A stretch of DNA of 64,000 bases. Source: Dactylosporangium aurantiacum. Its GTDB lineage: Bacteria > Actinomycetota > Actinomycetes > Mycobacteriales > Micromonosporaceae. The position numbers were made by a program, and so were the translations under genes. Location of the stretch: the NCBI RefSeq assembly GCF_000716715.1, contig NZ_JNYJ01000015.1, positions 62,001-126,000 on the forward strand. The letters are read 5' to 3'. This document shows, in pieces, positions 37,590-46,396 of the stretch; position 1 is the stretch's first letter; every line of letters begins with the position of its first letter. Under the pieces are notes generated by a model that was given only the letters and a program-made list of their open reading frames with translations, did not search any database and had not been told where the DNA came from.

Positions 37590-39733
37590 GACTCGCGCTG
37601 TTCGAGCTGCGCCGCTTCACCCGCGCGCCGATCACCGTCGCCGCGCTCGCCGTCCTGGCGCTGATCCCGCTGCTGTACGGGGCGCTGTACCTGTGGGCGT
37701 TCTGGGACCCGTACGGCAACATGCGCCACATCCCGGTCGCCGTGGTCAACGCCGACCGGCCCGCGACCGCCGCCGACGGCAGCACCCTGCACGCCGGCGA
37801 CGACCTCACCGCCCGGCTGCTGCGCCGCGACGTGTTCGGCTGGCAGCAGACCACCGAGGCGGCCGCCCGGGAGGGCCTCGCCGACGGGCGGTTCCAGATC
37901 CTCTTCGAGATCCCGGCCGACTTCTCCGCGTCGCTGGTCACCCCGCCCGACCCGGACCGCGACCCGACCGGCGGGCGGCTGCTCGTGGTCAACGACGACG
38001 CCACCAACTACCTCACCGGCCAGCTGTCCCGCAGTGTCTTCACCGAGGTTCGGGCCAGCGCCGCCGCCTCCGTCGCCGGTGGCTACTTCGACCGGATGCT
38101 CATCGGCTTCACCGACCTCAAGTCGCAGACCGCGCAGGCCGCCGACGCCGCCGGCCGGATCGCCGGTGGCGCCGGGCAGGCCGGGGCGGGCGCCGGTGAC
38201 CTCGCCGCCGGCCTCGACCGGGCCGGCACCGGCGCCGGTGACCTCGCCGCCGGCCTCGACGAGGCCACCAAGGGCTCCCGGCAGCTGTACGACGGGCTCG
38301 TCGCCCTCGACCAGGGCGCCGCGCAGCTCGCCGACGGCACCGCGCAGGCCGCCGCCGGTGGGCAGCTGCTGGCCGGGAAGGTCGACGCCGCGGCCGGGAA
38401 GGTCGAGCCGGCGCTGCGCGACAACGCCGCGCTGATCGAGGCGGCCGCGACCAGCATCGCCGACGGCGCCGACCTGCTGCGCGAGCACCTCGACGCGCTG
38501 CCCGCCCTGGCCACCACCGCGACGCAGCGGGCCGGCGCGACCCGGGCGTCCCTGGAGCAGCTCGGGCGGCGGTACCCGCAGATCACCGACAGCGCCGAGT
38601 ACCGCGCGGCCGTCGCCGCCGCGGACGCCGCCGTCACCGCGGCCCGGGCGGTCCAGACCCGCCTGGAGACCGGCGACCTCGCCGCCGTGCGCGCCGACCT
38701 GGACCGTGCGTCGAAGCTCGCCCGGCAGGTCGCGGCCGCCGCACCGCACCTCGCCGACGACGTCGCCGCCGCCCGCGCCCAGGTCGACCAGCTCGCCGAC
38801 GGGCTCAACCGGCTCGCCGAGGGCGCCGCCAGGCTGCACGCCGGCACCGGCGAGGCCCGCGACGGCGCCCGCGACCTGTCCGGCGGGCTGTTCCGGCTCT
38901 CCACCGGCGCCCGCCAGCTCGACGACGGGCTCGGCGCGCTCTCCGACGGCGGGCACCGGCTCGCCGGCGGGCTCGGCGAGCTCGCCGACGGCGCCAGCAC
39001 GCTGGCCCGCGGCCTGGCCGACGGCGCGGCGAAGATCCCCGGCTACGACCCCGACACCCGCGCCGAACGCGCCGGCGTCCTCGGCGACCCCGTCGCCCTG
39101 CGGCGCGACACCGAGCACCCCGCCGCCACGTACGGCGCCGGGTTCGCGCCGTACTTCCTCGGCCTGGCCCTCTGGGTCGGCGCGATGATCAGCTACATGG
39201 TGCTGCGGCCGCTGACCCGCCGGCACCTCGTCTCCGGCGCGCCCGCCCACCGCGCGGCCCTCGCCGGCTGGCTGCCTGGCCTCATCGTCGGCGTGGTCCA
39301 GGCGACGGCGCTGTTCCTGGTGGTGCGCTTCGCGCTCGGCCTGCACCCCGCGCACCCCGTGGCCATGTACGGGTTCCTGTGCCTCACCGCGGTCGCGTTC
39401 ACCGCCATCGTGCAGTGGTTCGGCGCCCGCCTCGGCGCGGCCGGCCGCCTCGCCGCGCTCGCCGTGCTCATGCTGCAGCTCACGTCGTCCGGCGGCACGT
39501 ACCCGGTGCAGACCACCCCGGGCGTGCTGCAGGCGGTGCACCCGTTCCTGCCGATGACCTACGTCGTGTCCGGGGTCCGGCACCTCGTCAACGGCGGGCC
39601 GGGCGGTACGGTCGTCACCGGGGCCCTGGTCCTGGCCGGGTTCGCCGCCGCGGCGTTCGCGCTGACGACCCTCGCCGCCTGGCGCGGGCGCCGGCTGACG
39701 CCGTCGAAGCTCCATCCGGACCTGGTGATGTAG
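37586..39733 (+). CDS. YhgE/Pip family membrane protein (ABC-2-like)
   Basis: A 715-residue protein: one N-terminal transmembrane helix (ITVAALAVLALIPLLYGALYLWAFWDPYGN), then a long extracytoplasmic region of about 430 residues with repeating Gly/Ala/Asp-rich coiled-coil heptads (AAGLDRAGTGAGDLAAGLDE, LADGLNRLAEGAARLHAGTG, RLAGGLGELADGASTLARGL), and a C-terminal block of five or six helices including LMLQLTSSGGTYPVQTTPG and FLPMTYVVSGVRH, hallmarks of the YhgE/Pip family. Some relatives are phage receptors or assist lipid/protein export; the role here is unknown. Operon with the degenerate ATPase upstream and TetR downstream. Confidence 0.9.
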   Translation: MRLALFELRRFTRAPITVAALAVLALIPLLYGALYLWAFWDPYGNMRHIPVAVVNADRPATAADGSTLHAGDDLTARLLRRDVFGWQQTTEAAAREGLADGRFQILFEIPADFSASLVTPPDPDRDPTGGRLLVVNDDATNYLTGQLSRSVFTEVRASAAASVAGGYFDRMLIGFTDLKSQTAQAADAAGRIAGGAGQAGAGAGDLAAGLDRAGTGAGDLAAGLDEATKGSRQLYDGLVALDQGAAQLADGTAQAAAGGQLLAGKVDAAAGKVEPALRDNAALIEAAATSIADGADLLREHLDALPALATTATQRAGATRASLEQLGRRYPQITDSAEYRAAVAAADAAVTAARAVQTRLETGDLAAVRADLDRASKLARQVAAAAPHLADDVAAARAQVDQLADGLNRLAEGAARLHAGTGEARDGARDLSGGLFRLSTGARQLDDGLGALSDGGHRLAGGLGELADGASTLARGLADGAAKIPGYDPDTRAERAGVLGDPVALRRDTEHPAATYGAGFAPYFLGLALWVGAMISYMVLRPLTRRHLVSGAPAHRAALAGWLPGLIVGVVQATALFLVVRFALGLHPAHPVAMYGFLCLTAVAFTAIVQWFGARLGAAGRLAALAVLMLQLTSSGGTYPVQTTPGVLQAVHPFLPMTYVVSGVRHLVNGGPGGTVVTGALVLAGFAAAAFALTTLAAWRGRRLTPSKLHPDLVM

Positions 39734-39743
39734 AGGGGGGTAC

Positions 39744-40340
39744 GTGGCTGAGGACGGCCGAACGCGCCGGCGCACCGACACCCGGCAGCGGCTGTACGAC
39801 GCGGCGATGGAGCTCATCGCCGAGCACGGGTTCTCAGCCACGACCGTCGAGGACATCGCCCTGCGCGCCGGCGTCGCCAAGGGCACCGTCTACTACAACT
39901 TCCCGTCGAAGAACGCGCTGTTCGAGCAGCTGCTGCGGCACGGCGTCGGGCTGCTCACCGCCGACTTCCGGGCCGCCGTCGAGGGCGTCGCGCCGCCGGA
40001 GGCGGTGCTGGCGCTGATCCGGGCGGAGCTGGCGTACATCGAGCGGCACCGCTCCTTCGCCCAGCTGCTGCTGTCGGAGATGTGGCGCACCAACCGCGAG
40101 TGGCACCAGACGCTGCAGCTGCTGCGCAGCGAGGCCGTCGACGTCATCGCCGACGTGCTGCGCCGCGGCGTGCGGGAGGGCCAGTTCGACCCGGCGCTGG
40201 ACGTACGGATGGCGGCCGCCGCCCTGTTCGGGGTCTGCCTCGTGGTGGCCGTCGACTGGCTGGTGTTCGAACCGGACCGGTCCCTCGCCGACGTGCAGGA
40301 CGCGCTGATCACGGTCATCCGCGCACGCGTCGGCGTCTGA
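39744..40340 (+). CDS. TetR family transcriptional regulator of the YhgE operon
   Basis: A 198-residue repressor: helix-turn-helix RLYDAAMELIAEHGFSATTV, EDIALRAGVAKGTVYYNFPS and KNALFEQLL, then a helical ligand domain with WHQTLQLLRSEAVDVIADVL and a hydrophobic C-terminal helix. GTG 39744, 10 bases after the YhgE-type gene, so third gene of the operon. It probably binds the palindrome at 36984. Transcription ends at the strong hairpin at 40345. Confidence 0.92.
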   Translation: MAEDGRTRRRTDTRQRLYDAAMELIAEHGFSATTVEDIALRAGVAKGTVYYNFPSKNALFEQLLRHGVGLLTADFRAAVEGVAPPEAVLALIRAELAYIERHRSFAQLLLSEMWRTNREWHQTLQLLRSEAVDVIADVLRRGVREGQFDPALDVRMAAAALFGVCLVVAVDWLVFEPDRSLADVQDALITVIRARVGV

Positions 40341-40344
40341 CAGC

Positions 40345-40382
40345 GGCGCGCCCCGCGGTGGATCCCCCGCGGGGCGCGCCTT
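40345..40382. terminator. Bidirectional terminator between TetR and GH5 genes
   Basis: Perfect 14-bp stem GGCGCGCCCCGCGG (40345-40358) with its complement 40367-40380, 8-base loop, then TT. It lies 4 bases after the TetR stop and 17 before the GH5 stop on the other strand. Confidence 0.85.
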
Positions 40383-40397
40383 CCCCCCTGTGTGCGT

Positions 40398-42140
<1,743 letters not shown>

Positions 42141-42164
42141 TCAACCGCTTGTTGCGGGCGAAAG

Positions 42165-43064
42165 TTACATCGCCGGCAGCTGCGCGAGGAGCGCGCTGTG
42201 CGCGTCGAGCACCTGCTGGGCGGCGGCCTTCGTCGCCGGGTCCGCGCCGTTCTTCGCCTCCGAGCCGCACAGCGCGGTCGTGCCGGTCAGGTGGTCGCGC
42301 AGCACCTCGAGGGCCTTCGCCGGCTGCTGCGCCGGGGGCAGCGCCCGGATCGCGGCCATGTCCGCGTCGACGACCATGCCCGGCAGGTCGTGACCCGCGT
42401 GGATGCTGGAGTCCTCGACGGCCCCGCCGTCACTGAGCGCCCTGCGCAGCGCGGCGAGCTCGGTCCTGTGGCCTTCCGCGCCGGTACGGGCGATCGGCCC
42501 CAGCACGGGATCGCCGCTGGCGATGATGTGGTCGAACAGCTGCGCCGCGCTGGTGTCCAGCGAGATCATCAGCTGCAGGTACGCGATGTCGGTCGGGTTG
42601 AGCACCGTGACCGCCGGCGGCGCGGACGTGCCCTGCGCCCCGGTCGCGGCGGGCGGCGCCGGCTCGTGCGCCGGCCGGGCCCACAGCACGACGACGGCGA
42701 ACGCGGCGACGAGCACGATCGCGACCGCGCCGACCCGCCGCCACACATCCCGGCCGCGCTCCTCCTCCTCGTCGTCGTCGCCGTCCGTCACCGTCGCCTC
42801 GGCCGTCGACGGAGGGTCCTCGCTGCGCTGCTTGACGTTGCGGCGGGGCTTGGCGGGCGGCTGGGTCTGGCCCGGTGCCGGTTCCGTGGCCGCTGCCGCG
42901 GTCTCCGGCGTCCCGGTCGCCTCTGTCGTCCCGGTCGCCTCCGATGTCTCGGTGGTCTCGACGGTCTCGGTGGTCTCGGGCATCTCGGTGACCTTCGACG
43001 TCTCGGCGGATTCCCGGGTCTCGATCGGCGTTTCGGCGGTGGCGGCCGGCTTGTCGTCGCTCAT
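42165..43064 (-). CDS. Membrane-anchored DUF305 protein with Thr/Glu-rich N-terminal region
   Basis: A 299-residue protein. The first ~100 residues are a low-complexity acidic, Thr/Glu-rich cytoplasmic tail (TEMPETTETVETTETSEATG) with DDDEEEERGRD before a single transmembrane helix (VGAVAIVLVAAFAVVVLWA). The extracytoplasmic part is a DUF305-like helical domain (DIAYLQLMISLDTSAAQLFD, HRTELAALRRALSDGG, HAGHDLPGMVVDADMAAI). The HAGHxxPG loop matches the paralogue at 33872, so these are related proteins with different anchors. ATG 43064 overlaps the stop of the small upstream frame by four bases. Confidence 0.8.
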   Translation of the reverse strand: MSDDKPAATAETPIETRESAETSKVTEMPETTETVETTETSEATGTTEATGTPETAAAATEPAPGQTQPPAKPRRNVKQRSEDPPSTAEATVTDGDDDEEEERGRDVWRRVGAVAIVLVAAFAVVVLWARPAHEPAPPAATGAQGTSAPPAVTVLNPTDIAYLQLMISLDTSAAQLFDHIIASGDPVLGPIARTGAEGHRTELAALRRALSDGGAVEDSSIHAGHDLPGMVVDADMAAIRALPPAQQPAKALEVLRDHLTGTTALCGSEAKNGADPATKAAAQQVLDAHSALLAQLPAM

Positions 43065-43297
43065 CGCGGCCCACCCCCTCGGGCGGCGCAGGCAGCCCGA
43101 GCGACGCCGTCCGCCGCGGACGGGGTGGCGGCCCCGGCCGACGACGCCGCGGCGCTGGGCGCAGCCGCGGTGCGGTCCCCGTGGGGCGGTTGACCCCCAA
43201 GGGAACCCGTGCGCACGACGCCCGCGCTGCGCGCCCCGTGGGGGAGCGGCAGCATGGTGACGGGGGGCGGTCCCGCGACCGTCCGGGCGGTGGTCAC
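43061..43297 (-). CDS. Possible small coupled ORF upstream of the DUF305 gene
   Basis: An Ala/Gly/Pro-rich frame of 78 codons (VTTARTVAGPPPVTMLPLPH onward) whose TGA overlaps the ATG of the DUF305 gene (ATGA), a sign of translational coupling. No domain, no membrane helix, and the ribosome-binding site before the GTG is weak. It might instead be leader sequence. The remaining gap 43298-43429 holds a locally AT-rich patch (ACTTTAAGATTC) that may contain the promoter. Confidence 0.3.
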   Translation of the reverse strand: MTTARTVAGPPPVTMLPLPHGARSAGVVRTGSLGGQPPHGDRTAAAPSAAASSAGAATPSAADGVARAACAARGGGPR

Positions 43298-43429
43298 GCA
43301 TCGACGGTAAGCGTCCGGACCTGCACGGCGCATTAGACGAACTTTAAGATTCCCGCAGGCGGCCCTGACGTTTTTCCGCGGCCGCCGATAACACCTTTCG
43401 CCGATCTGTGCCGCAGCTGGGACCTGGCC

Positions 43430-44008
43430 CTAGGCGCCGATCCGGGTCACGGTGCCGTGCGGGGCGCCCTGCCACCACATGGCGTCGACGAGATACGCGG
43501 CGTCACCGCCGGCGGAGATGAACTGCACGACGAGGCGGGTCGGCTCGGTCTGCGCCCGGGACACTGAGTAGCCGTCACGGGGCGTCGCGGTGACGACGGA
43601 GACGACGCCGTCGCGGATGCGGATGACCGCGTCGCCGCCCTCGGAGCGAAACGAGCGCAGGTACGTGTCGACCCCGTCGCCGCCGGTCGTCACCGTCCAG
43701 CCGTCCACGACGCGGGCCGGGGCCGCGGTGGTGACCTTCGCGCTGGGTGGTGGCGCCGCCGCCGACGTGCGCGGCGCGGCCGCCGACGGGCTCGCCGCGG
43801 GGGAGGACCCGGCGGGCGAGGACGGCAGCGAGGGCAGGCCGGGCTGCGGGATCAGGTCGCCGGGCCCGCGCGCCTCCGCGGCCGGGACCGGCAGCGAGTC
43901 CGACGGCACCGCCGTGCGCAGCACGGGGCGCAGCGCCAGCGACGCCACGGCGATGCTCGCCGCGGTCGCCAGGCACCACAGCAGCACCGGCACCGCCGCC
44001 CGTCTCAC
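43430..44008 (-). CDS. Single-pass membrane or secreted protein, unknown function
   Basis: A 192-residue protein with an N-terminal hydrophobic segment (VPVLLWCLATAASIAVASLAL), a Pro/Ser/Ala-rich spacer of about 80 residues, and a compact C-terminal domain of beta-strands (VDGWTVTTGGDGVDTYLRSF, DAVIRIRDGVVSVVTATP, GYSVSRAQTEPTRLVVQFIS, GGDAAYLVDAMWW). This could be a small extracytoplasmic sensor-like domain, but I recognise no family. GTG 44008 uses the GGAGG of the adjacent repeat element; the longer frame is again the repeat translation APERSGGDG. Divergent from a two-component pair, perhaps functionally linked. Confidence 0.72.
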   Translation of the reverse strand: MRRAAVPVLLWCLATAASIAVASLALRPVLRTAVPSDSLPVPAAEARGPGDLIPQPGLPSLPSSPAGSSPAASPSAAAPRTSAAAPPPSAKVTTAAPARVVDGWTVTTGGDGVDTYLRSFRSEGGDAVIRIRDGVVSVVTATPRDGYSVSRAQTEPTRLVVQFISAGGDAAYLVDAMWWQGAPHGTVTRIGA

Positions 44009-44210
44009 GCCGTCACCTCCGCTGCGCTCCGGCGCCGCCGTGAGCCATAACTGAGCCATGGTTCGCGGCCCGAGCCGCTGCGCTGGCCGCTCACGTCGTC
44101 ACCTCCGCTGCGCTCCGGCGCCGCCGCGAGCCACACACCTGAGCCGATGGTTCGCGGCCCGAGCCGCTGCGCTGGCCGCTCACGTCGTCACCTCCGCTGC
44201 GCTGGCCGTC
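44005..44210 (-). repeat. Tandem copies B, C and partial D of the ~90-bp Shine-Dalgarno repeat
   Basis: On the minus strand, copy C (44183-44095) and copy B (44094-44005) are arranged head to tail with a 90-base period. Each runs from GTGAGCGGCCAGCGCAGCGG to GGAGCGCAGCGGAGGTGACG. In front is a short copy D (44210-44184) that joins the left part GGCCAGCGCAGCGG directly to AGGTGACG, as expected from deletion between the two internal AGCGCAGCGG repeats. Copy B supplies the ribosome-binding site of the gene starting at 44008. Same element as 31984-32072. Confidence 0.85.
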
Positions 44211-44292
44211 TTACCCGCACGACGTAGATGCTCTCACCCTCGGACCTCACCCGCGCCGCCCCGGCGGCAATCCCGGCGGTTACCGTGTTGCC

Positions 44293-45006
44293 ATGCCGTT
44301 GATCCTGCTCGTCGAGGACGATGTCGCCGTCTCCGGCGCCCTGTCCCGGGCGTTGACCGACGCCGGTCACGTCGTGCGCCCGGTCGGCAACGCCGGGTCG
44401 GCGCTGCGGGTCATCGCGACCGACCCGCCGGACCTGGTCATCCTCGACCTCGGGCTGCCCGACATGGACGGCCTGGACGTGCTGCGGATGCTGCGCGGCA
44501 TCTCCAACGCCCCCGTCATCGTCGCCACCGCCCGGCGTTCCGAACGCGACATCATCCGGCTGCTCGACGCCGGCGCCGACGACTACGTGACGAAGCCGTT
44601 CTCCAGCGCGCAGATGTCGGCGCGGATCAACGCGGTCCTGCGCCGCGGGCAGGGCACCCACGGGCCCGCCGCGGCCCCCGCCGGCGTGACGGTCGGTGCG
44701 CTGCACGTCAACCCGCAGCAGCGCTTCGCGTCCATCGGCGGGCAGCCGCTGCAGCTGACGAAGAAGGAGTTCGACCTGTTGGCGTACCTGGCGCAGCGGG
44801 CCGGGCGGGTGGTCAGCCGCCGGGAGCTGCTCACCGAGGTGTGGCAGCGGCCGGACAGCTCCGGCGAGGACCAGACCATCGACGTGCACGTGTCGTGGCT
44901 GCGCCGCAAGCTCGGCGAGAGCGCGACGGCACCGCGGTACCTGCGCACCTTCCGCGGTGTCGGGGTCATGCTCGTCGACCCGGCGCAGCCCCCCGCACAG
45001 CCATGA
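44293..45006 (+). CDS. OmpR family response regulator
   Basis: A 237-residue two-component regulator. Receiver domain at residues 1-120 with acidic pocket LLVEDD, phospho-acceptor Asp52 (LVILDLGLPDMDG), and YVTKPFSS. C-terminal winged-helix DNA-binding domain (LQLTKKEFDLLAYLAQRAGR, VVSRRELLTEVW, TIDVHVSWLRRKLGE, YLRTFRGVGVML). ATG 44293. Its last four bases overlap the start of the histidine kinase gene (ATGA), so the pair is an operon. Target genes unknown; the divergent gene at 44008 is a candidate. Confidence 0.94.
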   Translation: MPLILLVEDDVAVSGALSRALTDAGHVVRPVGNAGSALRVIATDPPDLVILDLGLPDMDGLDVLRMLRGISNAPVIVATARRSERDIIRLLDAGADDYVTKPFSSAQMSARINAVLRRGQGTHGPAAAPAGVTVGALHVNPQQRFASIGGQPLQLTKKEFDLLAYLAQRAGRVVSRRELLTEVWQRPDSSGEDQTIDVHVSWLRRKLGESATAPRYLRTFRGVGVMLVDPAQPPAQP

Positions 45007-46322
45007 GAAACGCGCTCATGCGCCTGTCGTTCGCGATCACCTCGATGATCGCGCTGGCGTTCCTCGTGCCGCTGGCGTACGTGACCAAGGAGATCGCGCA
45101 CGACCGGGCCCTGGCGGAGGCGCGCTACCAGGCCGACGCGATGGTCGCCGCGCTCGCCTCCGCGTCCGGCAACGGGTCGGGCGCCCTGGACCGGGCGGTG
45201 GCCACCGTGCCCGCCGGGCAGAGCGGGCGGCTCGCCGTGCACCTGCTGGGCGAGCCGACCGTGGGGACCAGCCACGCACCGGTCCCGGACGTCGAGCGGG
45301 CCGCCGCACAGGGCCGGTCACTGACCGTGCCGGCACCCGGCGGCGTGGCGTACCTGCAGACCGTGGTGCTGGACGGTGACCGCACCGCCGTCGTGGAGGT
45401 GTACGTCTCCGACGCCGACCTCAGCCGCGGTGTCGGCGCGGCCTGGCTCGCCCTCGCCGGCCTGGCCGTCGTCCTCGTCGGCGGCTCGACGCTCGTCGCG
45501 GACCGGCTCGGCGCGCAGATCGTGCGCTCCACGAAACGCCTCGCCGACGGCGCGCGGGCGTTCGGCGACGGCGACCTGCACGCCCGGGTCGAGCCGGACG
45601 GCCCGCCCGAGCTGCGTGACGCGGCCCGCAGCTTCAACCGCATGGCGGACCAGATGGTGGCCTTCGCCGACGCCGAACGCGAGCTCGCCGCGGACCTGTC
45701 GCACCGGCTGCGCACCCCGCTGACCGCGCTGCGCCTCGACGCCGACGCGATGCCGCCGGGCCCGATCGGCGAGCGCATGCGGCAGGCGTTCGACGCCCTC
45801 GACGACGAGATCGAGCAGATCATCACCACGGCCCGCCGCTCGGCGGCCGACCGCGTGCCCGAGAGCGCCGACCTGGTCGAGGTCGTCGCCGACCGGCTCG
45901 CGTTCTGGTCGGTGCTCGCCGAGGACCAACAACGCCCCTGGCGCGTCGTCGGCGGCCAGGAGCCGGTGTGGGTGCCGGTCGCCGAGTCCGACCTCGTCTC
46001 GGCCGTCGACTGCATGCTCGGCAACGTCTTCCAGCACACCCCGGAGGGCACCGGCTTCGAGGTGTACGTCTCCCCGCGCGGCCTCACCGTCGACGACGCC
46101 GGCCCCGGCATCGCCGACCCGGCCAAGGCTCTGCGCCGCGGCTCCAGCGGCGCCGGCTCCACCGGCCTCGGCCTGGACATCGTGCGCCGCGTCGCGGAGA
46201 CCGCCGGCGGCCGCCTCGTCGTGGAGCGCAGCCCGCTGCGCGGCGCCCGGGTCGCCATCGTCCTGGAGCCGCAGGCCGCCACCGCCCCACCACCCCGCCC
46301 CCAGCGCCGCGTCGTGCGCTGA
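45003..46322 (+). CDS. Membrane sensor histidine kinase
   Basis: A 439-residue kinase, partner of the OmpR regulator. Two transmembrane helices (SFAITSMIALAFLVPLAYV; GAAWLALAGLAVVLVGGSTLV) enclose an extracytoplasmic sensor of about 120 residues. Then a HAMP domain (RLADGARAFGDGDLHARVEP), the dimerisation/phosphoacceptor helix with His234 in DLSHRLRTPLTALRLDAD, and the ATPase domain (MLGNVFQHTPEGTGF N-box, DDAGPGI G1, STGLGLDIVRRVAE G2). All phosphotransfer residues are present. ATG 45003. The Pro/Arg-rich C-terminus has no further domain. Confidence 0.93.
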   Translation: MRNALMRLSFAITSMIALAFLVPLAYVTKEIAHDRALAEARYQADAMVAALASASGNGSGALDRAVATVPAGQSGRLAVHLLGEPTVGTSHAPVPDVERAAAQGRSLTVPAPGGVAYLQTVVLDGDRTAVVEVYVSDADLSRGVGAAWLALAGLAVVLVGGSTLVADRLGAQIVRSTKRLADGARAFGDGDLHARVEPDGPPELRDAARSFNRMADQMVAFADAERELAADLSHRLRTPLTALRLDADAMPPGPIGERMRQAFDALDDEIEQIITTARRSAADRVPESADLVEVVADRLAFWSVLAEDQQRPWRVVGGQEPVWVPVAESDLVSAVDCMLGNVFQHTPEGTGFEVYVSPRGLTVDDAGPGIADPAKALRRGSSGAGSTGLGLDIVRRVAETAGGRLVVERSPLRGARVAIVLEPQAATAPPPRPQRRVVR

Positions 46323-46396
46323 AGCCGTCCGTTCGGCCCTGTCAGTCGTCACGGGTATTCCGTATGCTCCCGGAGATCATTTCCGGGGGAGGAACC

